64,000 bases of DNA. Origin: Chitinophaga pinensis (GTDB lineage: Bacteria > Bacteroidota > Bacteroidia > NS11-12g > UBA9320). The translations under genes and the position numbers were made by a program. This document shows positions 18,212-27,217 of the stretch, one piece after another (position 1 is the first letter of the stretch; every line of letters starts with the position of its first letter). The stretch lies in NCBI GenBank assembly GCA_945907065.1, contig CAMDSC010000002.1, positions 32,803 to 96,802 of the forward strand. The letters are read 5' to 3'. The notes under the pieces were generated by a model, which had not been told where the DNA came from, did not search any database, and worked only from the letters and a program-made list of their open reading frames with translations.

Positions 18212-20404
18212 ATGAATGTTGAAGTGTTGGATTTAAAAGATAAATTAAAAGAGTTTTTCGGGTTTGATAGTTATAAAGGCAATCAGGAAAAAGTTATAGA
18301 GTCCATAATGAGGGGCGAAGATTGTTTTGTAATAATGCCTACAGGAGCAGGCAAATCGCTATGTTATCAGTTGCCTGCATTAATAAATGATGGAACAGCA
18401 ATTATAATTTCGCCATTAATAGCCTTGATGAAAAATCAAGTGGATTTAATAAGAGGGTTTGGAGATAATGATGCTGTAGCGCATTTTCTAAATTCATCTT
18501 TAACAAAAACAGATTCAACAAAAGTAAAGGCTGATGTAACCTCAGGAAAAACAAAATTACTTTATGTAGCTCCCGAAACATTGAAAAAAGAAGAAACCGT
18601 AGAATTTCTTCGCTCTATTAAAGTATCATTTGTAGCTGTAGATGAAGCCCATTGTATTTCTGAGTGGGGACATGACTTTAGGCCTGAATATCGTAGGATA
18701 AAACAAATTATTAAATCTATTGATGATGTGCCAATTGTAGCATTAACTGCCACTGCTACCCCAAAAGTACAATCTGATATTCAAAAAAATCTTGGGATGA
18801 ACGATGCCATAGTATATAAATCATCTTTCAATAGAGGCAATTTGTATTATGAGGTTCGTGAAAAAGGAAAAAAGGATAAAACCCTTAAAGATATTCTTGG
18901 AATAATAAATACCCGAAAAGGAAAATCAATAATAATATATTGTTTAAGCCGCAAAAAGGTAGAAGAAATTTCATCCATACTTGTGGCAAACGGTATAAAA
19001 TCATTGCCATATCATGCAGGGTTAGATGCTAAAACACGAGTAATAAACCAAGATGCCTTTTTAAAAGAAGATGTTGATGTAATTGTTGCAACTATTGCTT
19101 TTGGAATGGGTATTGATAAACCAGATATTAGATGTGTTATTCACTATGATGTTCCAAAATCGTTAGAAGGATATTATCAGGAAACTGGACGGGCTGGTAG
19201 AGATGGCATGGATGGAGAATGTTTTTTATTTTATAATCCTGCCGATACTGAAAAATTAGAGAAATTCATGAAAGATAAGCCAGTGGCCGAGCGAGAAATC
19301 GGTTCACAGCTTATTTTTGAAATGTCGTGCTTTGCAGAATCATCACAATGCCGACGAAAAATACTATTACACTATTTTGGGGAAAATTTTGATGAGGAAA
19401 ATTGCAACAAAATGTGTGATAATTGCAGACACCCAAAAACTATGCACGAAGTGACACAAGAACTTAGCGATGTTCTGGAAGCTGTAAAAGAAACAGCTGG
19501 AAAAGTGAACCAGGAACACATTATTGATTTAATTAGAGGGGAAAACTCTGATGAGGTAAAAGCCTATCGACATGATAAGATAGAATCGTTTGGAGTAGGA
19601 AAAGATAAAGACGTCAACTTTTGGAAAAGTGTTGTAAGACTTGCACTTCTTGAAAACTATATTCAAAAAAATATAGAAAATTATGGTTTATTAAGTATTA
19701 CCGATTTAGGTGAAAAATATTTAAAAAATCCTAAATCACACAAATTAGCGGCTGACCAAGAGTTTGAAAAAGTTTCAGATGAAGATTTTGAGCAGTTTCA
19801 AATTGAAAATGTTTACGACGAAGAACTTTTCATGCGCCTTAAAGAATTGCAGAAGCAAGTTGCAAAAGCTGAAAACTTGCCACCATATGTTATTTTTCAG
19901 GAAACCTCACTTGAAGAAATGGCGACAAAATATCCAATTACTATTGAAGAAATTGAAAATATTCAAGGGGTTGGAAAAAATAAAGCCAAAAAATTTGGGG
20001 CACCTTTTGTTGAAGTAATAGCTGCTTATGTTGAGGAAAATGAAATAGAACGACCTCAGGATATGGTGTTAAAAACTGTAGCCAATCGGTCAGGTAAAAA
20101 AATTCAGATTATCCAAAATATTGATAAAAAGGCTGACCTTGAAGACTTATGTATTTCATTAGGTATGAGTTTTGACGAACTTTTAAATGAACTTGAAAAT
20201 ATTGTGTATTCCGGCACCAAAATAAATATCAAATATTTTATTGATGAACTGATGGACGAAAACATTCAAGCTGATATTTACGAACATTTCAGAAAATCAC
20301 AAATAGATGATGTAGATGCCGCTGTAAAAGCCTTCGATGGTGACTTTACCCATGAAGAACTTGGCCTTATGAGGATTCAATTTATTTCGGATGTAGCTAA
20401 TTAG
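18212..20404 (+). CDS. recQ: ATP-dependent DNA helicase RecQ
   Basis: A 3'-5' helicase for recombination repair and fork processing. The 730-residue protein has Walker A MPTGAGKS at 42-49, DEAHCISEWGHDFRPEYR, TATATP, and QETGRAGRDGMDGE in the second RecA domain. The zinc site (CRRKILLHYFGE...C..MCDNC), the winged-helix RQC domain and a C-terminal HRDC domain (about 530-605) follow. A further ~110 residues after HRDC resemble the extended C-terminus of Bacteroidota RecQ. Upstream AAGGAG, 8-10 bases from the ATG, is one of few Shine-Dalgarno-like sequences here. Confidence 0.96.
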   Translation: MNVEVLDLKDKLKEFFGFDSYKGNQEKVIESIMRGEDCFVIMPTGAGKSLCYQLPALINDGTAIIISPLIALMKNQVDLIRGFGDNDAVAHFLNSSLTKTDSTKVKADVTSGKTKLLYVAPETLKKEETVEFLRSIKVSFVAVDEAHCISEWGHDFRPEYRRIKQIIKSIDDVPIVALTATATPKVQSDIQKNLGMNDAIVYKSSFNRGNLYYEVREKGKKDKTLKDILGIINTRKGKSIIIYCLSRKKVEEISSILVANGIKSLPYHAGLDAKTRVINQDAFLKEDVDVIVATIAFGMGIDKPDIRCVIHYDVPKSLEGYYQETGRAGRDGMDGECFLFYNPADTEKLEKFMKDKPVAEREIGSQLIFEMSCFAESSQCRRKILLHYFGENFDEENCNKMCDNCRHPKTMHEVTQELSDVLEAVKETAGKVNQEHIIDLIRGENSDEVKAYRHDKIESFGVGKDKDVNFWKSVVRLALLENYIQKNIENYGLLSITDLGEKYLKNPKSHKLAADQEFEKVSDEDFEQFQIENVYDEELFMRLKELQKQVAKAENLPPYVIFQETSLEEMATKYPITIEEIENIQGVGKNKAKKFGAPFVEVIAAYVEENEIERPQDMVLKTVANRSGKKIQIIQNIDKKADLEDLCISLGMSFDELLNELENIVYSGTKINIKYFIDELMDENIQADIYEHFRKSQIDDVDAAVKAFDGDFTHEELGLMRIQFISDVAN

Positions 20405-20480
20405 TGATTGGCAATTAATTATTGAGTTAATAGAATACACGCAAATAACTTAATAACCCAATAACTTCTAAAATTTAACA

Positions 20481-21767
20481 ATGCCTAAATACAATTTTGT
20501 AGAAGAACTTAAATGGCGGCTGATGCTGCATGATATTATGCCTGGAACCGAAGAATTGCTAAATAGGCAAATGGTTGCAGGATATATTGGTTTTGACCCA
20601 ACAGCAGATTCATTGGGAGTTGGCAATTTGGTGCAAGTAATGTTGCTTTTGCATTTTCAACAGGCAGGGCATAAACCTATAGCTTTAGTTGGCGGAGCTA
20701 CTGGAATGGTAGGCGACCCAAGTGGTAAAAGTCAGGAACGAAATCTACTGGATGAAGAAACTCTTAACCACAATTTAGCTTGCCAAAAAGCACAACTTGA
20801 AAAATTTCTGGATTTTAATTGCGGAATCAATTCGGCCGAAATAATTAATAATTACGATTGGTTTAAAGGATTTAGCTTTCTTGAATTTATTCGTGATGTA
20901 GGTAAACACATATCTGTAAACTATATGTTGGCCAAAGACTCTGTAAAAAATCGTTTGGAAAACGGAATGTCGTTTACCGAGTTCAGTTACCAATTGGTGC
21001 AGGGTTATGATTTTTACTGGCTCAATCAGCACAAAGATGTAAAACTACAAATGGGTGGAAGCGATCAATGGGGCAATATTGTAACCGGTACTGAACTCAT
21101 CCGACGTAAAAGTCAGGGGGAAGCCTTTGCACTTACAACTCCGCTTATTAAAAAGGCTGATGGTACCAAATTTGGAAAAACTGAAGGTGGCAATATTTGG
21201 TTAGATGCTAAACGAACTTCACCTTACAAATTTTACCAATTTTGGTTAAATGCTGCTGATGAAGATGCTAAAAATTACATCCGAATTTTTACACTTTTCA
21301 GTAAACATGAAATTGAAACTTTTGAAGCCGAACATGCTTTGGCTCCGCATTTAAGGCTAATTCAAAAAGCAGTTGCAAAAGACATTACTACTCGAGTTCA
21401 TTCAGAAAAGGAATATATAAATGCAGTAGAAGCTTCTGAAATATTATTTGGAAAAGCCACCTCTGATTCTATTAAGTTTATTAATGAACAAACCTTGTTG
21501 GATGTTTTTGAAGGAGTTCCTCAATCTTCTATTTTTAAATCCGAACTAGAACAAGGCATTAATATTGTTGAACTTTTAGCAGATAAATCAGGTCTTTTTC
21601 CTTCTCGTGGCCAAGCTCGTGAATTGATAAAAGCTGGTGGAGTGAGCATAAATAAAGAAAAAGTAACCGATGCTGAAACTCTCATCTCCACAAAATATTT
21701 AATTGCCGATAAATATATCATTGCCCAAAAAGGCAAAAAAAACTATCATTTATTGATAGTAGGGTAA
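20481..21767 (+). CDS. tyrS: Tyrosyl-tRNA synthetase
   Basis: Charges tRNA-Tyr with tyrosine. The 428-residue class I enzyme has GFDPTADSL, then GVGN at residues 46-49 where the family has HIGH (or HIGN/HIGS in relatives), GDPSGKS, the substrate block [26 protein letters not shown], the KMSKS-equivalent KFGKT near residue 235, and a C-terminal S4 RNA-binding domain (about 360-425). Apart from the altered HIGH motif it looks complete, and it is the only tyrosyl-tRNA synthetase in the window. It lies 76 bases after recQ. Confidence 0.94.
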   Translation: MPKYNFVEELKWRLMLHDIMPGTEELLNRQMVAGYIGFDPTADSLGVGNLVQVMLLLHFQQAGHKPIALVGGATGMVGDPSGKSQERNLLDEETLNHNLACQKAQLEKFLDFNCGINSAEIINNYDWFKGFSFLEFIRDVGKHISVNYMLAKDSVKNRLENGMSFTEFSYQLVQGYDFYWLNQHKDVKLQMGGSDQWGNIVTGTELIRRKSQGEAFALTTPLIKKADGTKFGKTEGGNIWLDAKRTSPYKFYQFWLNAADEDAKNYIRIFTLFSKHEIETFEAEHALAPHLRLIQKAVAKDITTRVHSEKEYINAVEASEILFGKATSDSIKFINEQTLLDVFEGVPQSSIFKSELEQGINIVELLADKSGLFPSRGQARELIKAGGVSINKEKVTDAETLISTKYLIADKYIIAQKGKKNYHLLIVG

Positions 21768-21842
21768 TTGCCAAAATCTCGAATTTTTGCATCATTATTA
21801 ATAAGAATTTTTTCTTGTTAAATTTACACCATATTTTATGGT

Positions 21843-23444
21843 ATGAAACAAAAACTACGTTACATCACAATTCTTGGAGTTTGCTTTTTTTTTGCGAACC
21901 TTTCTAAAGCCAAATTAATAAACGCCACCCCGGCTAACTATACAGGATTCTTAACCACTCTGACAGCAGGCGACACGCTTAAACTAACCTCAGGCAATTA
22001 CACAAGCAACTTAACCCTTAATGGTATCAACGGTACAAACACCAAACCAATAGTTATATTAGGAAGTGGTAACTCCACCAATTTTCAGGGACAATCGTGC
22101 TGCAATACTATTAGTATTACCCAATGCTCTTATATCGTTATCAAGAAACTTCAATTGGATGGATTAAATTTAGCTATTGATGCCGTAAAAGCTGAAGGAA
22201 CCACTGGAAACTGGGCGCATCATATTTCGGTAGAATATCTAAACATTATTAATTATGGTTCATCGCAACAAAATGTGGGCATCAGCACAAAATGTCCGGC
22301 ATGGAACTGGCTAATCCGAAAAAACAGAATTATTGGAGCAGGAACAGGAATGTACCTTGGAAATTCTGACGGAACTAAACCATTTATTAACGGGATTATT
22401 GAATATAATTATATAGCGAACACGATTGGATATAATATTGAGATAAAACATCAGATTAACGGACAACGAGAACTTATGCCTCAAACTTCAGTAAACGGCA
22501 AAACCATTTTGAGGCACAATGTTTTTACAAAAGATGAAAGTTCATCTACCGGAGGCAATGCAAGACCTAATTTGTTAGTTGGAGGGTTTCCTACTTTGGG
22601 TTATGGGGAAGTGGATTATTATGAAATTTATGGAAACTTTTTTTACAATAATCCTGTAGAAGCCTTATTTCAAGGAACCGGAAACATTATGCTTTACAAC
22701 AATATTTTTGTTAATCATTTTGACCCGTCCGGATTTAGGGCGGTATATATCACTCCTCAAAATGGGGTAAGTCCACAGGATATAAAAGTATTTCATAACA
22801 CGGTTTGGGCTGCTAATAGTGGAGGTGGAATTCGTTTATACACTCCCAATACCGCTTACAAACAATATTGTTATGGCAATGCTGTTTTTGCAGCTTCTGC
22901 CATTAGCAATTTTACGGACTCAATGCACAATGTTACAGGAAGCTATTCCAGTGCAACAAATTTTGTGAATTCTGCCACAACCGATATAAGCACGCTTAAT
23001 CTTTATCCTAAAACAGGACAACTGACAGGTGCAACAACCCCCAGCACGTTATTTGTTTTTAATACCAGTTGGGATAAAGATTTTAATAAAAACACTTATA
23101 ATTGGATATATCGCGGATCCTATTCAGAATATGGTATTAATAAAGGTTGGAAATTGCAACTCGACACTATGGCAACTCCTGTTCTAGTTTCTATTCATTC
23201 AGTATTTAATTCAAATGATTTTGAAATTTTCCCCAACCCTGTTATTACAAAACTTACTATTTTACAAAACAATTTTACACCTTCATATATTGAAATTATT
23301 ACCCCTACCGGAGGAAAAATTTATTCATCTTTAGTCAATTCATCCCAATCAGTTATTGATTTTATAGATAAACCCAACGGCGTTTATTTTATAACTATAA
23401 AAAATGAAAGCCAATCCGTGGTAAAAAAAATAATTAAAAACTAA
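21843..23444 (+). CDS. Secreted right-handed beta-helix protein with T9SS sorting domain
   Basis: The 533-residue protein has a signal peptide (through ANLSKAK), then a parallel beta-helix region of pectate-lyase/NosD type with repeated short turns such as IIEYNYIANT, ILRHNVFTKD, YEIYGNFFYNN and MLYNNIFVNH. The last ~80 residues (FEIFPNPVITKLTIL... to VVKKIIKN) are a type A T9SS sorting domain. The fold suggests polysaccharide binding or cleavage. No catalytic residues could be assigned, so an enzyme name is not justified. A second beta-helix T9SS gene follows 23 bases downstream, so the two are probably co-transcribed. Confidence 0.85.
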   Translation: MKQKLRYITILGVCFFFANLSKAKLINATPANYTGFLTTLTAGDTLKLTSGNYTSNLTLNGINGTNTKPIVILGSGNSTNFQGQSCCNTISITQCSYIVIKKLQLDGLNLAIDAVKAEGTTGNWAHHISVEYLNIINYGSSQQNVGISTKCPAWNWLIRKNRIIGAGTGMYLGNSDGTKPFINGIIEYNYIANTIGYNIEIKHQINGQRELMPQTSVNGKTILRHNVFTKDESSSTGGNARPNLLVGGFPTLGYGEVDYYEIYGNFFYNNPVEALFQGTGNIMLYNNIFVNHFDPSGFRAVYITPQNGVSPQDIKVFHNTVWAANSGGGIRLYTPNTAYKQYCYGNAVFAASAISNFTDSMHNVTGSYSSATNFVNSATTDISTLNLYPKTGQLTGATTPSTLFVFNTSWDKDFNKNTYNWIYRGSYSEYGINKGWKLQLDTMATPVLVSIHSVFNSNDFEIFPNPVITKLTILQNNFTPSYIEIITPTGGKIYSSLVNSSQSVIDFIDKPNGVYFITIKNESQSVVKKIIKN

Positions 23445-23467
23445 TCACCGATCAAATTTTAAGTAAC

Positions 23468-24877
23468 ATGAAAAATAAATACCTTTTATTACTATTGGTA
23501 ATTGGCCAACTTGGTTTTGCTAAAACATGGAAAGTAGGCTCATCACGAACTTACACAAAGCCAAGTCAGGTATCTACATTGGTGGCCACTGGCGACACCG
23601 TAGAAATAGATGCCGGAACCTACAACTCGGATGTAGCCAAATGGACTGCCAATAATCTTTTTCTAAAAGGGGTTGGGGGCATGGCTCACCTTCAGGCAAA
23701 TGGAAATGCTTATGGCGGAAAAGCAATTTGGGTAATTGGTGGAAACAATAATAGAGTTGAGTCAATCGAATTTTCACTGTGCAATGTGGTTGATAAAAAC
23801 GGAGCCGGTATAAGGCTGGAGGGACAAAATCTGGCCGTGAGCCATTGCTATTTTCATAATAATGAAAATGGAATATTGGCTGGAAAAATAAATCCATGTA
23901 CTATTTTAGTTGAATACACTGAATTTGGATTTAATGGTGCCGGAGATGGCTATTCTCATAACCTTTATATCGGCAATATTGATACTTTAAAGTTTCAATA
24001 TAATTATTCGCATCATGCCTCCGTTGGTCATGAGCTAAAAAGCAGGGCTAATGTTAACTTTATTTTATATAACAAATTAAGTGATGAAACCACAGGAAAT
24101 GCCAGTCGCAATATTGATTTGCCAAATGGCGGAACAGCTTACATTATTGGTAATGTAATTGAACAAGGACCACAATCTCAAAATTCGAACATCATCGGTT
24201 ACGGTTTGGAAGGGCTTACTAATACTGCACCCAATGAAGTTTATGCCATCAATAATACCCTGATTAATAATAAAACGAATGGTAGTTTTTTTGCGTTTCA
24301 AACCGGAACGACTTTGTTTAAATGTTATAATAATATTCTTGCTGGAGCCGGAAGTTTTGTAACAGGAAGTTTCCCTTCAGGTATAGATACCTCTAACAAT
24401 CGGGTTTCTGCAACAATCAGTTCGTTTGCTTTTACTAATGTAGCCAATTATGATTTTCATATTACTGCGGCAAGCACTGCTGTTATTAATAAAGGAAAAA
24501 ATCCGGGCACTGCCAATTCGTTTTCATTAAGTCCGGTAAAAGAATATATCCATTCCAATAATACCGCGGCACGATGCAGTTCAGGAACTCTGGATATTGG
24601 AGCTTATGAATATTGCAAATCTGCGGGTATTGCCAATTCTGAAATTCCTGAAATGATTCTTTTTCCAAATCCAAGTCATGGAAAAATAATCCTACAAAAT
24701 ACGAACAGTCAGCTTCAGGAAATCACTATTTATAACCTTTTAGGTTTATTGATTTATGATTCTGAACTGATAGATAATAAAACGGAGTTGAATCTTAATT
24801 TAAATTCAGGCGTTTATATCTATCACATAAAAACAAAGGATGGTTTAGTTGTTAAAGGCAAATTGATGATGGACTAA
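23468..24877 (+). CDS. Secreted beta-helix (NosD/pectate-lyase-like) protein with T9SS sorting domain
   Basis: The 469-residue paralogue-like partner of the preceding gene. It has a short signal peptide (MKNKYLLLLLVIGQLGFA), then KVGSSRTYTKPSQVSTLVATGDTVEI, an entry motif typical of DUF1565/NosD-like beta-helix proteins, followed by helix turns (NNRVESIEFS, LAVSHCYFHNNENGI, NLYIGNIDTLKFQYNYSHH). The last ~75 residues (MILFPNPSHGKIIL... to VVKGKLMMD) form a T9SS sorting domain. It resembles the first beta-helix gene in plan rather than in close sequence. The likely role is surface glycan recognition or degradation; this is inference from fold and context. Confidence 0.85.
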   Translation: MKNKYLLLLLVIGQLGFAKTWKVGSSRTYTKPSQVSTLVATGDTVEIDAGTYNSDVAKWTANNLFLKGVGGMAHLQANGNAYGGKAIWVIGGNNNRVESIEFSLCNVVDKNGAGIRLEGQNLAVSHCYFHNNENGILAGKINPCTILVEYTEFGFNGAGDGYSHNLYIGNIDTLKFQYNYSHHASVGHELKSRANVNFILYNKLSDETTGNASRNIDLPNGGTAYIIGNVIEQGPQSQNSNIIGYGLEGLTNTAPNEVYAINNTLINNKTNGSFFAFQTGTTLFKCYNNILAGAGSFVTGSFPSGIDTSNNRVSATISSFAFTNVANYDFHITAASTAVINKGKNPGTANSFSLSPVKEYIHSNNTAARCSSGTLDIGAYEYCKSAGIANSEIPEMILFPNPSHGKIILQNTNSQLQEITIYNLLGLLIYDSELIDNKTELNLNLNSGVYIYHIKTKDGLVVKGKLMMD

Positions 24878-24958
24878 TATAGTTATGAAAAATTAAAATA
24901 ACCCTAAAACCTAAAATTACACATTTGTCTTTAAATATTTTTGTCCTTAAAATTATAA

Positions 24959-25516
24959 TTAAAAAGATCTAATGGCTCTTATATAGGCAGGGGAAGTTTT
25001 TACATAACTACCGGAGTTTCCAGTGTTAAAATCTTGATAACCTGCATATACACCATCTGCACCGATCGAATGCCAGTATAAATCTTTTAAAAAATTACCA
25101 AATTTTTGTCTATTTTGATATAGAATTAACATTTCATTTCTACTACCTAAATACCAATCATCATATCCATTTAATTCAAGATTATAACATATTCTAGCAG
25201 CATACTGTCCTTCACCTTCGCTATTAATTATAGCCTCTGTATTTTGCTTGCCTGACCCAAAATCAGAGCTTGTGGCTCCAGTAAAAGTATAATAAAATGA
25301 CCATGGATAATGTCCTTGATCTTCTTCTGCAGCAATTAAACCGTTTGTTTGGGTACCATCAAGATAAAAAATAATACCACCTTGATATTTTTGTCCAATG
25401 CTTAGAGTTACTGGCTGAGCTGCATCGACATTCGATTCTGCAATAGGGTTTTCAGTTGGTTGTGCTTCTGCAATTGACGCAAAACTCAGAGCAGTATCAT
25501 TTGCTGCTTTTTTCAT
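24959..25516 (-). CDS. DUF1566 (Lcl C-terminal-like) domain protein, possibly the 3' part of the TIR pseudogene
   Basis: The 185-residue frame consists almost entirely of a DUF1566-like module: GQKYQGGIIFYLDGT, LIAAEEDQGHYPW, a YDDWYLGSRNEM motif near residue 140 and a C-terminal YIRAIRSF. It has no signal peptide. The Met at 25516 is 13 bases past the stop of the TIR-TM reading frame. A one-base change in the intervening A-rich run would join the two frames through LNKNSPQ-MKK, so this may be the extracytoplasmic sensor or ligand-binding end of a former TIR-TM-DUF1566 protein. As an independent gene it would lack an export signal. The domain identity is fairly sure; its status as a functional gene is not. 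Confidence 0.55.
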   Translation of the reverse strand: MKKAANDTALSFASIAEAQPTENPIAESNVDAAQPVTLSIGQKYQGGIIFYLDGTQTNGLIAAEEDQGHYPWSFYYTFTGATSSDFGSGKQNTEAIINSEGEGQYAARICYNLELNGYDDWYLGSRNEMLILYQNRQKFGNFLKDLYWHSIGADGVYAGYQDFNTGNSGSYVKTSPAYIRAIRSF

Positions 25517-25529
25517 TTGGGGACTGTTT

Positions 25530-26070
25530 TTAATTTAAATATTGAAAAATAAATACTATAAATATTAAAATAGCCAGTCCTCCTATTATAAACCACTTTC
25601 TAGTTTTTAAAGATTTAAAAGCTGAAGTATTATTTTTTGCTACGCTTGACTTTTCATTATAAATCGGTCCAGTGTCTTTTTCAACAGCAGTTTCAATGAC
25701 TAAGTGTTGGTTTAATACTTCTAACAATTCACTTAACCCATCCTTGTAGGCATCTTTAAAATCTATATGTTGCAAACGCTTTAACCTAAATGGCGTATTA
25801 AAATCATTCAGCAATATTGGAATTACTGATTTTGTCTTTTCGAGAGCAAATGAAACCTCATCCATTACATTATTAGAATTTACCGACTCATTAGATAACA
25901 CTACAATTAGGGTTGAGGCAGATTCAAGTGCTGTTTCAATAGATGCATCCTAGCGACTAGCTGGCTTAATATCTAATTGGTCAAGCCAAACATTTGCACC
26001 TCTTTTGCTAATTTAAAACAAAGTTTGAGTCTGTTCTAGCATAACTGAAAAAAATAGTGTTTTTATCCAT
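25530..26070 (-). pseudogene. Decayed TIR-domain membrane protein
   Basis: Reading the reverse strand from the ATG at 26068-26070 gives a TIR-domain start (NTIFFSYARTDSNFVL), then a frameshift or short deletion around 26005-26015. The frame resumes as RGANVWLDQLDIKPASR, meets TAG at 25950-25952 where the family has Trp (SRWD), and continues as DASIETALESASTLIVVLSNES into the tracked ORF (25901-25530). That ORF supplies the rest of the TIR domain and one transmembrane helix (WFIIGGLAILIFIVFIF). TIR domains in bacteria act as NAD-consuming effectors or in signalling. Two independent lesions within 70 bases, one a substitution, argue for real gene decay rather than one sequencing error. Confidence 0.8.
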
Positions 26071-26159
26071 ACTTGGTTGCTAAAAATACTAATTATTTTA
26101 TAAGTATCTTAAACTATTAGTAATGCAATACACAAACAATTAATTGCCTTATACAATCA

Positions 26160-27173
26160 TTAATTCTTGATATAACTTGCCACGGTTTCCTCTATAGCAA
26201 TTTTAATTGGTGTAAACTCAAACGCCAATGCATCTTTAATTTTTTGATTAGAATACTGAACTGTTTTAAAACTGCTAACAGCAGATTCTTTAGTAATAAG
26301 TCCCTTTGTTCCTGAAACAAACCTTACCAAACAAAAACAACGCCATGCTATTTCAGCCATCATTGGATTAACTTTTATAAAGGGACGTTTTTTTCCGAAG
26401 GCATCTGCGATAGTATTCATAAAATCGCGAAGCATTATATTTTCACTTACCAAAAGAAAACGCTCCTGTGATACAGAGCTTTCAGCCAGCAATATCATAG
26501 CTTTCGCCACGTCCTTTACATATACAAAGGCATTACTTCCATTAGTATAAAAAGGAAAATTTTTATACCCATTACTAAAAAAACGTCCAGTTGCTTTGCG
26601 CCAATCACATGGCCCTATTATCATCGAGGGATTAACAATTACAGCATCTAATCCTTCTTCTATTCCTCGCCATACTTCCAACTCGGCATAATATTTACTT
26701 ATCGAATAATTGGAAGGATATTCTTTTTCATCCCATTGGTTGGTTTCATTAGTTATTAAATTGTCCTCAGCCTGACCAATGGCGGCTGTGCTGCTTGCAT
26801 ACACCAGTTTTTTACAATCTTTAGCAAGGCAGGCATTTACAATATTTTCAGTTCCCTTTATATTTATTAAAAATAATTTTTCACGTTCGGCTTGATGAAA
26901 AGAAACCAAAGCAGCACAATGGTAAACCGTTTGGTCTTTTTGTAACATCTCCTCGATGCTGTCGTATTCAGTGATATCACCATCTACCCATTTTAAATTT
27001 TTTACCACCAAACTTTGGTCCTGTCCAAAATAAAGGCCTGATATAAAAGTAAACTCATTCAAAGAAGATTGAGGCCGCTTAAGAGCCTCCACGAGGTAAC
27101 CCTTTTGCAGTAATGCACATACTAAATGGGCTCCTAAAAAGCCTGTGGCGCCGGTAACAAAAATGGGTTGCAA
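26160..27173 (-). CDS. NAD(P)-dependent epimerase/dehydratase family protein (extended SDR)
   Basis: An extended short-chain dehydrogenase/reductase of 337 residues. The Rossmann motif VTGATGFLGAHLV is at residues 5-17, and the catalytic Tyr-Lys pair is in YSISKYYAELE, with the upstream SSTAA serine. Overall it resembles dihydroflavonol-4-reductase-like or sugar-epimerase-like SDRs common in Bacteroidota; the substrate cannot be assigned. It is divergent from the arginase-family gene, with 44 bases between the starts. It is unrelated in sequence to the decayed TIR gene downstream. Confidence 0.88.
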   Translation of the reverse strand: MQPIFVTGATGFLGAHLVCALLQKGYLVEALKRPQSSLNEFTFISGLYFGQDQSLVVKNLKWVDGDITEYDSIEEMLQKDQTVYHCAALVSFHQAEREKLFLINIKGTENIVNACLAKDCKKLVYASSTAAIGQAEDNLITNETNQWDEKEYPSNYSISKYYAELEVWRGIEEGLDAVIVNPSMIIGPCDWRKATGRFFSNGYKNFPFYTNGSNAFVYVKDVAKAMILLAESSVSQERFLLVSENIMLRDFMNTIADAFGKKRPFIKVNPMMAEIAWRCFCLVRFVSGTKGLITKESAVSSFKTVQYSNQKIKDALAFEFTPIKIAIEETVASYIKN

Positions 27174-27184
27174 TACTTATAATT

Positions 27185-27192
27185 TAACTTTG
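27185..27192 (+). promoter_or_regulatory. -7 promoter element of the arginase-family gene
   Basis: TAACTTTG is a perfect TAnnTTTG match 25 bases before the ATG at 27218. A TTG lies 14 bases upstream, closer than the usual -33 spacing. Confidence 0.45.
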
Positions 27193-27217
27193 CTAAATTA
27201 GTTCATGAAATCCACTC

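Noticed and set aside
24959-27173. Defence island around the TIR gene
   Set aside because: The neighbours are an SDR and beta-helix secreted proteins; no second defence gene is adjacent, so an island is not supported.
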